Translations under genes and position numbers: made by a program | Notes under the pieces: model-generated | Databases searched by the model: none | The model's input: only the letters and a program-made list of their open reading frames with translations | What the model was told of the DNA's origin: nothing | Shown: in pieces, positions 25,642 to 36,611 of the stretch | How the letters are laid out: each line of letters begins with the position of its first letter | Position numbering within the stretch: position 1 is the stretch's first letter | Source: Mesostigma viride | Lineage: Eukaryota > Streptophyta > Mesostigmatophyceae > Mesostigmatales > Mesostigmataceae | Reading direction: 5' to 3' | Length of the DNA stretch: 64,000 nt | NCBI GenBank assembly: GCA_009746045.1 | Contig: RPFO01000333.1 | Location: 230,242-294,241, forward strand

Positions 25642-27485
25642 CCGGCACGATGTCGGATTGTTGCGCGGCCGTTATACTTTTGGCGCGAACCTGAACATCT
25701 TCAAACATCCCATGCCTTGCGGCGATCAACTGCGGCTACTGGGCCCATCGCTAGGCCGAGAGCGCGCCGTCTTCAAATTTCGTAGCGTTCAGTGCGGCAG
25801 TTCGACGGAGCGTTCAGAAACTGTTTCGAAACCGTGCAAAATATGTTTAGAAACCGTGAAATTTTGGGCGTTACGGCCGTTTTGTTGTCGGCATTTCGTT
25901 CAGAAACCGTTTCACTGAGTGTTTTCGCATCACTTTTCGATTCAGACCGAAGCTACAGTCTGAACGTGGTCTGACTGATATTTACTCTAAAATTATACGC
26001 AAATTTTGAGTTGGAGGAGTGGAGAGTAGTATGATGCTTGCTGGACGAATTTCTGCCAGATCCCGTACTTAGCAAGCAGGGAAAAAATGACTTGAAAGGA
26101 TTTTCAAGTGGGTAGTACGCGGTGCTGGACCGCCTGGACGCGCCCAAGCAATCGAACGTGCATAAACCAGGTCTTGGAGGGGGAAAGGGGGCATGCTGCG
26201 AGAGCACTTAATTCCTGCTGGCTGGGGATGGCGGTCAACGCTGCCTGGAAAATTGGGGATGGACAATGCGTGGGCATTGCTTTTATAGCGTTCAATGTTC
26301 CATTTCGATGCGTACCTTTGAATACTTTCTGATCTGGCTGGCCGTCGGTGGGCAGTCACGTGTGTGGGAGAGGTTCGGGGCGCTATGGCCTGCTGCGATA
26401 GCTAGCGACCTGGAAATGGAATGTCGTTGTAGATTTAGGTATTATGCTATCGTGCTTCTTTGCTTGACGTATTGGGTGCCTAGTGAAATCAGTTTGCTGT
26501 TCGTGGAAGGCGTGGGTGTGGCCGACGAGTGTCTGTTGTCGTCACACAATATTGGAATGAACGCTGGATTTGTTGCCACGGGACGTACGCTGGCGATGCC
26601 GATGGTGAGTCGTTTGTTTCGATGACCGGGCTAGTGCCTGCTCTCTTTCTGATGCGTTTCCTCGGTTGCGTTGTTTCCATTTGGCCGAATTCACCTAGTC
26701 GCAGCGAAGACATAGCGTAGCAAGGGTCTGCGTTTCATTTTCTTAGCCGTGCAGGACGCCATCTTCATGGTCCTTCGGGTTTCCCGTGTGAACGTCCGTT
26801 GCCAGAGGATCTGTGATGCTTTTTTCTGGAATATACTGGGCGGTGAAAGCCCCTGTGGATGCTTGCCTGGTCATGAGTTTAGGGCGTCATTTACTGCTGT
26901 ACTCGCTGACATTCATGGTGCTTACTGCGTAAGATAATCTGCCTTGCTTCGCGCGTGGATTTTCACTGGGGTGAAGAGCGCATCTGGTAACTTGTTTACG
27001 TGGTGTATAAGGTGATCAATCAACCATTTGTTCATAGAAGGTGTGACCGTATAAGGTGTTTTATATTTCTTCATCAAGCAAGTCAAAAGTAATCTCCACT
27101 GGCTTACAACCTGAATCTTGCTTTGCTGGGTCTGCTGTGTTCCTGTCTCATTGTGCAGGCTATCCCCTTGGTTGACCAACCAGGTGATTTGTGGTGCCAG
27201 CGGGGCCATATTGGTTTTCTTCTCATTTTCCATCCGTGGCAACGGACCGCATGGGCGGGCGGGAGGGCAGAGATGGCAGGGCAGGCCAGGCCAGGCGAGG
27301 CAGGAGAGGCTGCAAGGGTATGCAGCACAGGTAGGCTGGCAGGCAAGGGCCATGGGGCATGAGCCATGGGGCTTGAGCTACGAGCCTTGCGGCATGGGGT
27401 TTGGGGATGGGGAAAACAGGAGGGCAGGCAGCCAGCCACATCCACATGATTAGGGGCCAGACAGCAATCAGGGGCACCGCGGGCC

Positions 27486-30113
27486 CACTTATGCATGCCA
27501 GGCACCCCACCAACCCACGCACGTATGCCAGCCACCCCCATGCCCACGCACGCATGCCAGCCACCCCCCCCCCACACACAAACCCACTTATGCATGCCAG
27601 CCACCCCCCACACCCACGTACGCATGCCAGCCACCCCACACACCCACGCACGCATGGCAGCCACCCCACGAACCCACGCACGCGTGCCAGCCCCCCCTAA
27701 ACCCACGCATGCATGGCAGCCCCCCACCACACCCACGCATGCATGCCAGCCCCCTCACAAACCCCACGGACGCATGCCAGCCACCCCCCATACCCACGTA
27801 CGCCCCCCCCACACCCACGCACGCATGCCAGCCCCTCCCCTCATGCACGCATGCATGCCAGCCACCCCACAAACCCACGCATGGATGCCAGCCCCCCCAC
27901 ATGCATGCATGCATGCCAGCCCCCCCCACACCCACGCACGCATGGCAGCCGCCCCCCAACCCACGCACGCATGCCAGCCAACCCCCACATGCACGCATGC
28001 TTGCCAGCCACCCCACATGCAAACAAGCCCCCCCCCACATGCATGCTTGCATTCCAGCCACCCCACAAACCCATGCACGCATGCCAGCCACCCCCACACC
28101 CACGCACGCATCCCAGCCACCCCACAAACCCACGCATGCATGCCAGCCACCTCCCACACGCACGCATGGATGCCAGCCACCCCCACATGCACGTGCATGC
28201 CAGCCACCCCCCACACCCACGCACGCATGGCAGCCCACCCCACGAACCCAGGCACGCATGCCAGCCACCCCCTAAACCCACGCACGCATGCCAGCCACCC
28301 CCCCCCACACACAAACCCACTTATGCATGCCAGCCACCCCCCACACCCACGTACGCATGCCAGCCACCCCCCACACCCACGCACGCATGGCAGCCACCCC
28401 ACGAACCCAGGCACGCATGCCAGCCCCCCCTCAAGCCACGCATGCATGGCAGCCCCCCACCACACCCACGCATGCATGCCACTCCCCCCCACACCCACGC
28501 ACGCATGCCAGCCACCCCCCATACCCACGTACGCCCCCACCCACACCCACGCACGCATGCCAGCCCCCCCCTCATGCACGCATGCATGCCAGCCACCCCA
28601 CAAACCCACGCATGCATGCCAGCCACCCCACAAACCCACGCATGGATGCCAGCCCCCCCCACATGCATGCATGCATGCCAGCCACCCCCCACACCCACGC
28701 ACGCATGGCAGCCACCCCCCCAACCCACGCACGCATGCCAGCCAACCCCCACATGCACGCATGCTTGCCAGCCACCCCACATGCAAACAAGCCCCCCCCA
28801 CATGCATGCTTGCATTCCAGCCACCCCACAAACCCACGCACGGATGCCAGCCACCCCACGAGCCCACGCATGCATGCCAGCCACCCCCACATGCACGCAT
28901 GGATGCCAGCCACCCCCCACATGCACGTGCATGCCAGCCACCCCCCACACCCACGTACGCATGCCAGCCACCCCCCACACCCACGCACGCATGGCAGCCC
29001 ACCCCACGAACCCAGGCACGCATGCCAGCCCCCCCTAAACCCACGCACGCATGGCAGCCCACCCCCAAACCCAGGCACGCATGCCAGCCACCCCCACACC
29101 CACGCACTTATGTCAGCCCCCCCCCACACACGCATGCATGCCAGCCACCCCCAAACCCACACACGCGTGCCAGCCCCCCCCACATGCACGCATGCATGCC
29201 AGCCACCCCACCAACCCACTTATGCATGCCAGCCACCCCCGTCACCAACGTACGCATGGCAGCTCCCCACCACACCCACGCATGCATGCCACTCCCCCCC
29301 ACACCCATGCGTGCATGGCAGCTCCCCCCCAAACCCACGCACGCATGGCAGCCCCCCCCACACCCACGCATGCATGCCAGCCACCCCACAAACCCACGCA
29401 TGCATGGCAGCTCCCCACCACACCAACGAATGCATGCCAGCCCCCCCCACATGCAAGCATGCATGCCAGCCATCCCCTAAACCCACGCATGCATGCCAGC
29501 CACCCCCACACCCACGAATGCATGCCAGCCCCCCCGCAAACCCACACACGCTTGCCACCCCCCACACACATGCACGCATGCATGGCAGCCCCCCCACAAA
29601 CCCACTTATGCATGCCAGCCACCCCCCTCACCAATGTACGCATGCCAGCCACCCCCCACACCCACGCACGCATGGCAGTAACCCCACGAACCCAGGCACG
29701 CATGGCAGCGCCCCGCTAAACCCACGGATGCATGGCAGCTCCCTAGCTCACCCGCAAATGCATGCCGCCCCCCCCCACAACCACGCACGCATGCCAGCCC
29801 ACCCCCAAACCCACGCACACATGCCAGCCCTCCCCCACATGCACGCATGCATGGCAGCCCCCCACAAACCCACGCATGCATGCCAGCCACCCCACAAACC
29901 CACGCACGCATGCGAGCCACCCCCCACATGCACGCATGCATGACAGCCACCCCCCACATGCACGTGCATGCCAGCCACCCCCCACACCCACATACGCATG
30001 CCAGCCACCCCCCACACCCACGCACGCATGGCAGCCACCCCCCACACCCACGTACGCATGCCAGCCACCCCTAAACACACGCATGCATGGCAGCTCCCCA
30101 CCACACCCACGAA
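27486..30113 (+). repeat. C-rich minisatellite, unit 6
   Basis: About 88 copies, the longest array. The variant series of its first third (27486-28280) recurs at 28300-29100, an internal higher-order duplication of about 800 bp. Confidence 0.95.
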
Positions 30114-32686
30114 TGGACAGGGCTGGCCTGCCGCGCCCCACGGTCGCGCACAAGGGCACTGTCGAGTCATGTACAAAACATTGTCTACATGAAGCCATAG
30201 TGGGCATGACCGATGGTGCATGTGTTTACAAAGGATTGCCACTCAATGAATATTAATGAATGATGAACATTTGAGTTTGCATGGAAGTGTTTGGTCGTTA
30301 TGGCTGCCGCTAAAGCGGTACCCACATTGTGTCCTGCATGGCATAGCTGCATTGTGAGTTTCAGTTGTTAGGAAGTAATGAGTAAGGAAATACTTGCATG
30401 CACTGAACGGCGACGTCTCACAATGTACGGTACTATTCGGACTGGGTTGATGTACTAGTAGTAGGACGCGTGCTGGACGTGCCCGTGAGGGACGGAGCGT
30501 GGGATCGACGGTGCGGCGGGCCGGCGCGAGCGCGCGCTATGGGAAGCCCCCAAAGGAAGGCCGCCGAGCGTTCGCTCCCCGGCGTAGGGGCCGGGCCGGT
30601 CGGCGAGCTCAACCCGGCGGGTCGAAGCTTTCGGCGGGGGCCTCAGGGCCCCTGGTGGCGTAGTGCGTCCGAATAAGTGGGGGGCCTTGGCCCCCCCACT
30701 AGTCCCCTAATGTAACTACGATTTATGAAGCCCGAAAACTTTGGCCGAGGCCGTAGGCCGAAGGTGGGGCCGTCCCCCGCGCCCCCTAGCGCGGGAGCGG
30801 ACGACGTACAGGACCGTAGCGAGATGGCCAATCGCCGTAGTACAAAGAAAATCCCCAAACCTTGGAGATCGAGTCTCAGGAAGTCTGAACGGGTTATGAA
30901 ACGCTGAACATGTTCAGACTTTGGCGGGCAGGTGGGGCGTCTCGCCAATCCGCGCGGCCTCAGGAATTACGGCGCGTTGACTATTTTAAGCGTCAAACAA
31001 GCTACTGGCGAACCGATATCTGTACTAAAACTTCTTTAGTCACAGGACGTGGGATGTCAAATTTGATAAGCAAGCGAGACGAAATGACAGTTACGTGCTG
31101 AACGGAAACGTTCGCGTCTGAACAGGGGAAATAGAATCAATCGAGACGGAATTTTGCGTTACGAACGAAAACGTTCATAGCGCACCAGGCTGGCAGTGGC
31201 AATGGGTAAAGTGAACGTGAATAATAAAAGCGGCATGGTCGGGGCAAAAAATTTTAATGAAACAGAGCGACGTGCTGCGGAAGCGACCATAGTTGTTGCT
31301 GGCTGGCGATGGCGGGCGACGTAGCATGTGAAATCGGGATGGGGAATGCGAATTCCTGGTTTTTATACGTCAAAAATTGTATTGGAAGAGTACGTAGGAA
31401 ACTTTCTGAGCTGGCGGGGCGTCAACCCCGTGCAACCTGCGTGGGAGAGGTCCGTGTCGCTATGGCATTTGCTGTAAAATAGCCAGCGACCTGGAAATCG
31501 AACGTCGTCATCAGATTGTTTTGTTTCATTGTCGTCATTCTTCAGTTTTACGTATTTCACGCCTTGTAAAATCAGTATTGATGTTCATGGAAGACGTGGG
31601 ATGGGGCAAACGAATGTCTGGTGTCACCATACACAATTGCGATTGAGCGCTGGATTGCTTGGCACGGGACGAACGCTGGCGATGGCGATTTGTGTCAAAG
31701 ATGTGGTCAATGTATCTGCTTTTATCTAATGTGGTTTACGTTTACCGTCATCTGATGCAATTTCCCTTTTTCCAGACGAATTTTCTTGGTCGCAGCGTGC
31801 ACGTACCGGACCAAGAGTCTGTCTTCCATTGTCGTATCCGTGGGGTGCGTCCTCTTCAGTCTCCTTGGGAATGTTATTGCCACGTTATCCGTGTTGCTTT
31901 CTTCTGGAACAGACTGGGCAGGGAAAGCCCATGATTGCTCATGGATGATTGCTCATGCACCAATTTTGGGAGTCGTTGACTGCTGTGGTGCCTGACGTTG
32001 ACGGTGCTTTTGCGTGTGATAAGCTGCCTTGCTTTGCACGTGAGTTTTCACTGGGCTATATGGGTGAAGGTCAGCAACTAGGGGTGTGTCATGCTGTGCT
32101 ATATTGCTTCCATCCAGCATATCCAAAGTTAGACTTGCTCTAATGGCTGTGCAATATTTGTGTTGTGCAGATTTTTAATGGGCTGAAGCCAAAGTCACGC
32201 ATGGGTAGACAGTTTGCTGCACGTGAATTTTTACTGGGCTGTACGTGCAGGTGGGCAACCATGTGTTGTGCCATATTTTTCTACATGGATTCATCATACT
32301 TGCTGTCAAACGTAGGCCCCATTCGCTTGCACACTGAATTTTGCTTTGCTGGCTGTGTAATTTTGATGTCTCATTGTGCAGGCGTGCCCGCTACCTGATC
32401 AACCAGGTGTGCTTTGGATTGTGCCAGCGGGGCCATGTTTGTTTCCTTTGCATGTGTAGGCAGCTAGGCAGGCTGGCAGGGGACATGGGGCACGAGGCTT
32501 GGGGTGTGGGGTATGTGGCATGGGTCAGGCAGCCAGCCAGCCAGCCAGCAAGGCAGCCACATGCACGAGGTCATGGGAATATGGGGCTGGCAGGTGGGAC
32601 GGGGCAGGGGACCTGGGGCACGAGCAATGAAACTTGGGGACATGGGGCACGAGGCTTGGGGCGTGGGTTATGTGGCATGGGTCAGG

Positions 32687-32742
<56 letters not shown>

Positions 32743-32751
32743 AAGCAAGCA
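32687..32751 (+). repeat. CAGC-type tetranucleotide microsatellite
   Basis: About 15 copies of AGCC, continuing into AGCA variants, located where the other units carry the C-rich minisatellite. Confidence 0.95.
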
Positions 32752-33074
32752 AGGCAGCCACATGCATGAGATGTGATTATTGGCAAGCCAGCCAGCGGGG
32801 GCACCACAGGGAGGAGGGCATGGGGACAGGGGGAAGGGGGGAGGGGGCGGGGGCAGGGTCCAGGCGGCAGGGGGCAGGGGGAGCCTTTCTGAAGCTATGA
32901 GTCACAGGTCGTGGGGACTGGGGCATGCCACCTGCACGTGATGTGGTCAGACTCAAGTCACAAGCAGGGGCACAGTGGGCAGGTGGGACGGGGCAGGGGA
33001 CCTGGGGCACGAGCCATGAAACTTGGGGACATGGGGCACGAGGCTTGGGGCGTGGGGTATGTGGCATGGGTCAG

Positions 33075-33246
<172 letters not shown>

Positions 33247-34309
33247 GCAGCCAGCAAGGCAGCCACATGCACGAGATGTGATTATTGGCAAGCCAGCCAG
33301 CGGGGGCACCACAGGGAGGAGGGCATGGGGACAGGGGGAAGGGAGGAGGGGGCGGGGGGCAGGGTCCAGGCGGCAGGGGGCAAGGCGAGCCTTTCTGAAG
33401 CTATGAGTCACAGGTCGTGGGGACTGGGGCATGGGGCAGGCCCTCAGCCACCTGCACGTGATGTGGTCAGAGGCAAGTCTCAAGCAGGGGCACAGTGGGC
33501 AGGTGGGACGGGGCAGGGGACCTGGGGCACGAGCCATGAAACTTGGGGCATGGGGAGTGGGGCGTTGGGCAGGCAGGTAGGGGTGGTACACACGCACATG
33601 CCCTGCCATGCCCTGCGATCCCGCAAAAGGGCACCGTGGGGTCTTGTGGGTTGTCACACGTTGCTATGGGGTGCATATTTGCAGGGACATGAAGATGGGT
33701 GACCGCGCCGTAACCGAGACGTGTGTGGTGGCAACATGCCGCCTGGATACCAGCTGGCCTTGCTTCGTTAGCTACATTTATGGCTGCATGTGATGGAGTG
33801 CCCTTGCCGTGGTCACAGTGGTCACAGTGAGGGCCTGTGGTTGCCCCATACTGGTGGTGGTTATAAAGAAGTTAGCGAATACAAAACTTTCTTTCTTCAG
33901 GTGATTTTGAAGTGGGCATGAGCGATCGTGCACATGCTAACATTTGATGGCCATTCCATGGTGAAGTTGGGAATTGGATGGGATTGTTTTATAAAGATTC
34001 GGTGGTGTGTCTTAAAATGAGCTGTGCTAATCTCATTATGAAGTGCTCAAGACAACTCATTATAATAAATCAGAGTTGGAACAAACATTGTCTGCATCAT
34101 GCCCCAACTTGAACACTACATGAAGTGTGACAACTATGGTACGTGTGTTGCGGGCTAGCTGTGTCAGCAAACAATTTTAGCTTTTAGCCCTCAAATCGTG
34201 TCCAACTCGCGCCTAACAATAGGAGCCAGTTGCACCTTGCATGGTAATGTCCACAAACTAACCTAAAACAGTTTAGTGTCCATATTGGGACCAAAGCACA
34301 CTCATATAG

Positions 34310-34556
34310 GGACTTTGGTCTGGCAGGCCCCAGCGGCTTGGCCGGCCAGGGCGGCATATTCTGACCTGGCCTGGCCCCAAGGGCATTCCCAAAAGGGTAG
34401 GGAAACATGCCACGAACTACACCCAGATGTTGCTGGATGACCTACTCATCCCAGCCATAACTCATAAAAAATGCCTACAATATTTGGAACGAATCCATGC
34501 ACTGTCGATGCTCCTACACCAATCAGTTTTCTGCACCGCCATAGCCTGGAATTTGC
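34310..34556 (+). pseudogene. 3' relic of an APE-type LINE
   Basis: Read across two frames, the strand encodes a diverged match to the C-terminal end of the LINE reverse transcriptase protein at 36612-38309. The shared pattern is LAGP..L....RHILTWPGPK.IPK.VGKHA..YTQMLLDDL, then a diverged stretch up to about 34545. Only the last 80 or so codons survive, on the opposite strand to the larger LINE. Typical 5'-truncated remnant. Confidence 0.65.
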
Positions 34557-34559
34557 ATG

Positions 34560-35125
34560 TACGTAATTCTAAGCAGGGGGCTCCGCCCGCGGACGGGCCG
34601 TACGAAGCCGAAATTTTTGGGCTCCCGCTGGCCCCCCCGCCTCGGCGCCCTCGGCCACTGCCCCTTCACGCTGCGCGCCCCGCGTGGCGCCGGCGTTCCC
34701 GAGGACCCACCCCGCGGGTGTACGCGCCAATCGCCCGCTCAGGCGCCAAAAAGTCCGGGCCCCGAAGGGGCCCCCAACTTGTCGAATGCTGAAATTCATT
34801 GTGGTCAAGTCCGAGCTGAAAATTTGTCAGAATTGCATTTTCGATACGAACGTGACGAAATTTCCAAGTATCCGGCTCGCGCTCGGAGAGCTTCCACGGC
34901 GTTCACGGGGAAGGGTCCGTTGCGCGTGGCGCACGGCGGCGGTTCGTCCCGGTCGGAATCGTCCGCCCGCGCGTCCTCCGTGGAAGGGTCTTGGCGCGTC
35001 GCGCGGGCCGGTGCGGTTGGCGCCCAGAAGGTCGACTATCGGCCTCTGGGCCGCTAGCGGCGAGTCACGTCCTCTCAAGTCGGGGAGGGGGGGCGATAGC
35101 CCCCCCTCCCCCACTTTTTTCTTGT
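34560..35125 (+). repeat. Full copy of the alternative G/C-rich head module
   Basis: G/C-rich block whose last 160 bp (34966-35125) match positions 1-164, differing by one base in a G run. It ends in the hairpin GGGGGGGCGATAGCCCCCCC followed by TCCCCCAC and a T run. Here it is joined to a T element instead of a satellite body. Its upstream 400 bp are found only here. Confidence 0.6.
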
Positions 35126-35128
35126 TGT

Positions 35129-35285
35129 CGTACTATACTACAAATTAACGCCAATAGAAACTCGCCTCCTAAAATATATCTGGATAGAGGCATGCCTCTT
35201 ATTTAATTTCAAGGTACCTCTTATTTAATCTCGGGCGGCGCCCTCCGAGAACTTGAGAATTTGAGAACCGGACTCGTGGGAGTCG
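35129..35285 (-). mobile_element. Solo right arm of a T element
   Basis: Right terminal inverted arm only (GTACTATACTACAAATTAACGCC to GAGAACCGGACTC), followed by the linker GTGG and the next element. Confidence 0.7.
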
Positions 35286-35987
35286 GGGTAAAATTGGCTC
35301 CAGAGTTCTCAATTCTCGAATTCTCAGAGGGCGGGGGCCGAGATTAATTAAGAGGTACCTTGAAATTAAATAAGAGGCATGGCTCTATCGAGATATATGT
35401 TCGGAGGCGAATTTCTATTGGCGTGAGTTTGTAGTATTGTACGAAAACATGTCAAGGGTGACGGAAAGAAGGACTTATGTTCCAATTCAATTCAATGCAC
35501 GACGGTATTGGACGGAGTTCCCGGTCTGGCAAGCGGATTTTGGATCTCACGTTCAGAAAAGGGCTTGGGTACACGACGCGGCGCGACGTACGTTGTAAAA
35601 TGGCTCGCAGAAAAGGAACCGTGGCGACTATTTGGCGCCGCGTCGGTCTTGACGTTGTTTGCTCCGTTGGATCTGCATCTACGGCGTTCGTGGGTTGTTT
35701 CGAAACCCGGTCGATGAGATTTTACGGAGAAGTAGGGTATATAAGTGATCTTTGTTGTTTCCTTGATATAAGTGATCCTTTTTTGACCAAGCGGTGAACT
35801 GAATGTAGAAGTCGGAATAAATTATACGGTCTGACACGTTGTCGTACTATACTACAAATTAACGCCAATAGAAACTCGCCTCCTAAAATATATCTGGATA
35901 GAGGCATGCCTCTTATTTAATTTCAAGGTACCTCTTATTTAATCTCGGGCGGCGCCCTCCGAGAACTTGAGAATTTGAGAACCGGAC
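35286..35987 (+). mobile_element. T element copy 1, complete
   Basis: Non-autonomous-looking element of about 700 bp. The left arm of about 150 bp (from the GAGTTCTC cluster through GAGGTACCTTGAAATTAAATAAGAGGC to AGTATTGTAC) is repeated, inverted and imperfect, as the right arm. The core of about 400 bp holds a 106-codon ORF (35477-35797) also intact in copies at 45418 and 52983. Nothing resembles a transposase. Coding status of that ORF is doubtful; the copies are nearly identical throughout, so its survival may reflect youth alone. Confidence 0.75.
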
Positions 35988-35999
35988 TCGTGGGAGTCG

Positions 36000-36463
36000 G
36001 GGTAAAATTGGCTCCAGAGTTCTCAATTCTCGAATTCTCACAGGGCGGGGGCCGAGATTAATTAAGAGGTACCTTGATATTAAATAAGAGGCATGGCTCT
36101 ATCGAGATATATGTTCGGACGCGAATTTCTATTGGCGTTAATTTGTACTATTGTACGAAAACATGTCAAGGGTGACGGAAAGAAGGACTTATGTTCCAAT
36201 TCAATTCAATGCACGACGGTATTGGACGGAGTTCCCGGTCTGGCAAGCGGATTTTGGATCTCACGTTCAGAAAAGGGCCTGGGTACACGACGTGGCGCGA
36301 CGTACGTTGTAAAATGGCTCGCAGAAAAGGAACCGTGGCGACTATTTGGCGCCGCGTCGGTCTTGACGTTGTTTGCTCCGTTGGATCTGCATCTACGGCT
36401 GGCGTGGGTTGTTTCGAAACCCGGTCGATGAGATTTTACGGAGAAGTAGGGTATATAATTGAT
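36000..36463 (+). mobile_element. T element copy 2, left part (split by LINE)
   Basis: Left arm and most of the core, ending in the target-site duplication ATATAATTGAT at 36453-36463. The remainder continues at 41665 after the inserted LINE. Confidence 0.85.
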
Positions 36464-36611
36464 TAAAAAAAAAATTAAATTAAATTATAACATGTCTCCG
36501 TTGGGAGATCATGTAGCACATATTCCAGGTTGGATGGGTGGTGTGGAGGAAGCCGCGTAATCGAACTAACCTAACTCTAAGCTATATCTAGTCTAGAAAA
36601 GCCTATCTACG

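Larger units (their letters stand above)
1..30476 (+). repeat. Array of long satellite units (about 3.2-4 kb basic unit)
   Basis: Six units and one head-only fragment follow each other head to tail. Unit order is: G/C-rich head with hairpin, CCAAT/TATA-like block, variable segment of about 150 bp, body of about 1.5 kb, C-rich minisatellite, tail of about 400 bp. Unit boundaries, set at the GTGCCCGTGAGGGACGG head motif, lie near 3949, 8024, 11275, 12386, 19439, 25125 and 30477. Bodies and tails differ mainly by scattered substitutions and short indels, while minisatellite length differs widely. No long ORF stays intact across all units, so I read the array as non-coding satellite or a retired gene family. 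Subtelomeric location is possible, but no telomere repeat tract is present to support it. Confidence 0.85.
25125..30476 (+). repeat. Satellite unit 6 (longest minisatellite)
   Basis: Complete unit with a 2.6-kb minisatellite (27486-30113). Body 26020-27480 is closest to unit 1, lacking the insertion shared by units 2 and 3. Tail ends at 30476. Confidence 0.8.

Noticed and set aside
30640-30670. tRNA-like A-box (TGGCGTAGTGC) in the satellite head, as a sign of a SINE
   Set aside because: The only B-box-like motif (GGGTCGAAGC) lies upstream of it, in the wrong order, and no cloverleaf can be drawn.
35477-35797. 106-codon ORF in the T element, identical in three copies
   Set aside because: The whole elements are almost identical, so an intact ORF is expected by youth. 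No known domain, and a fourth copy (36191) has changes that replace residues and lose the end.
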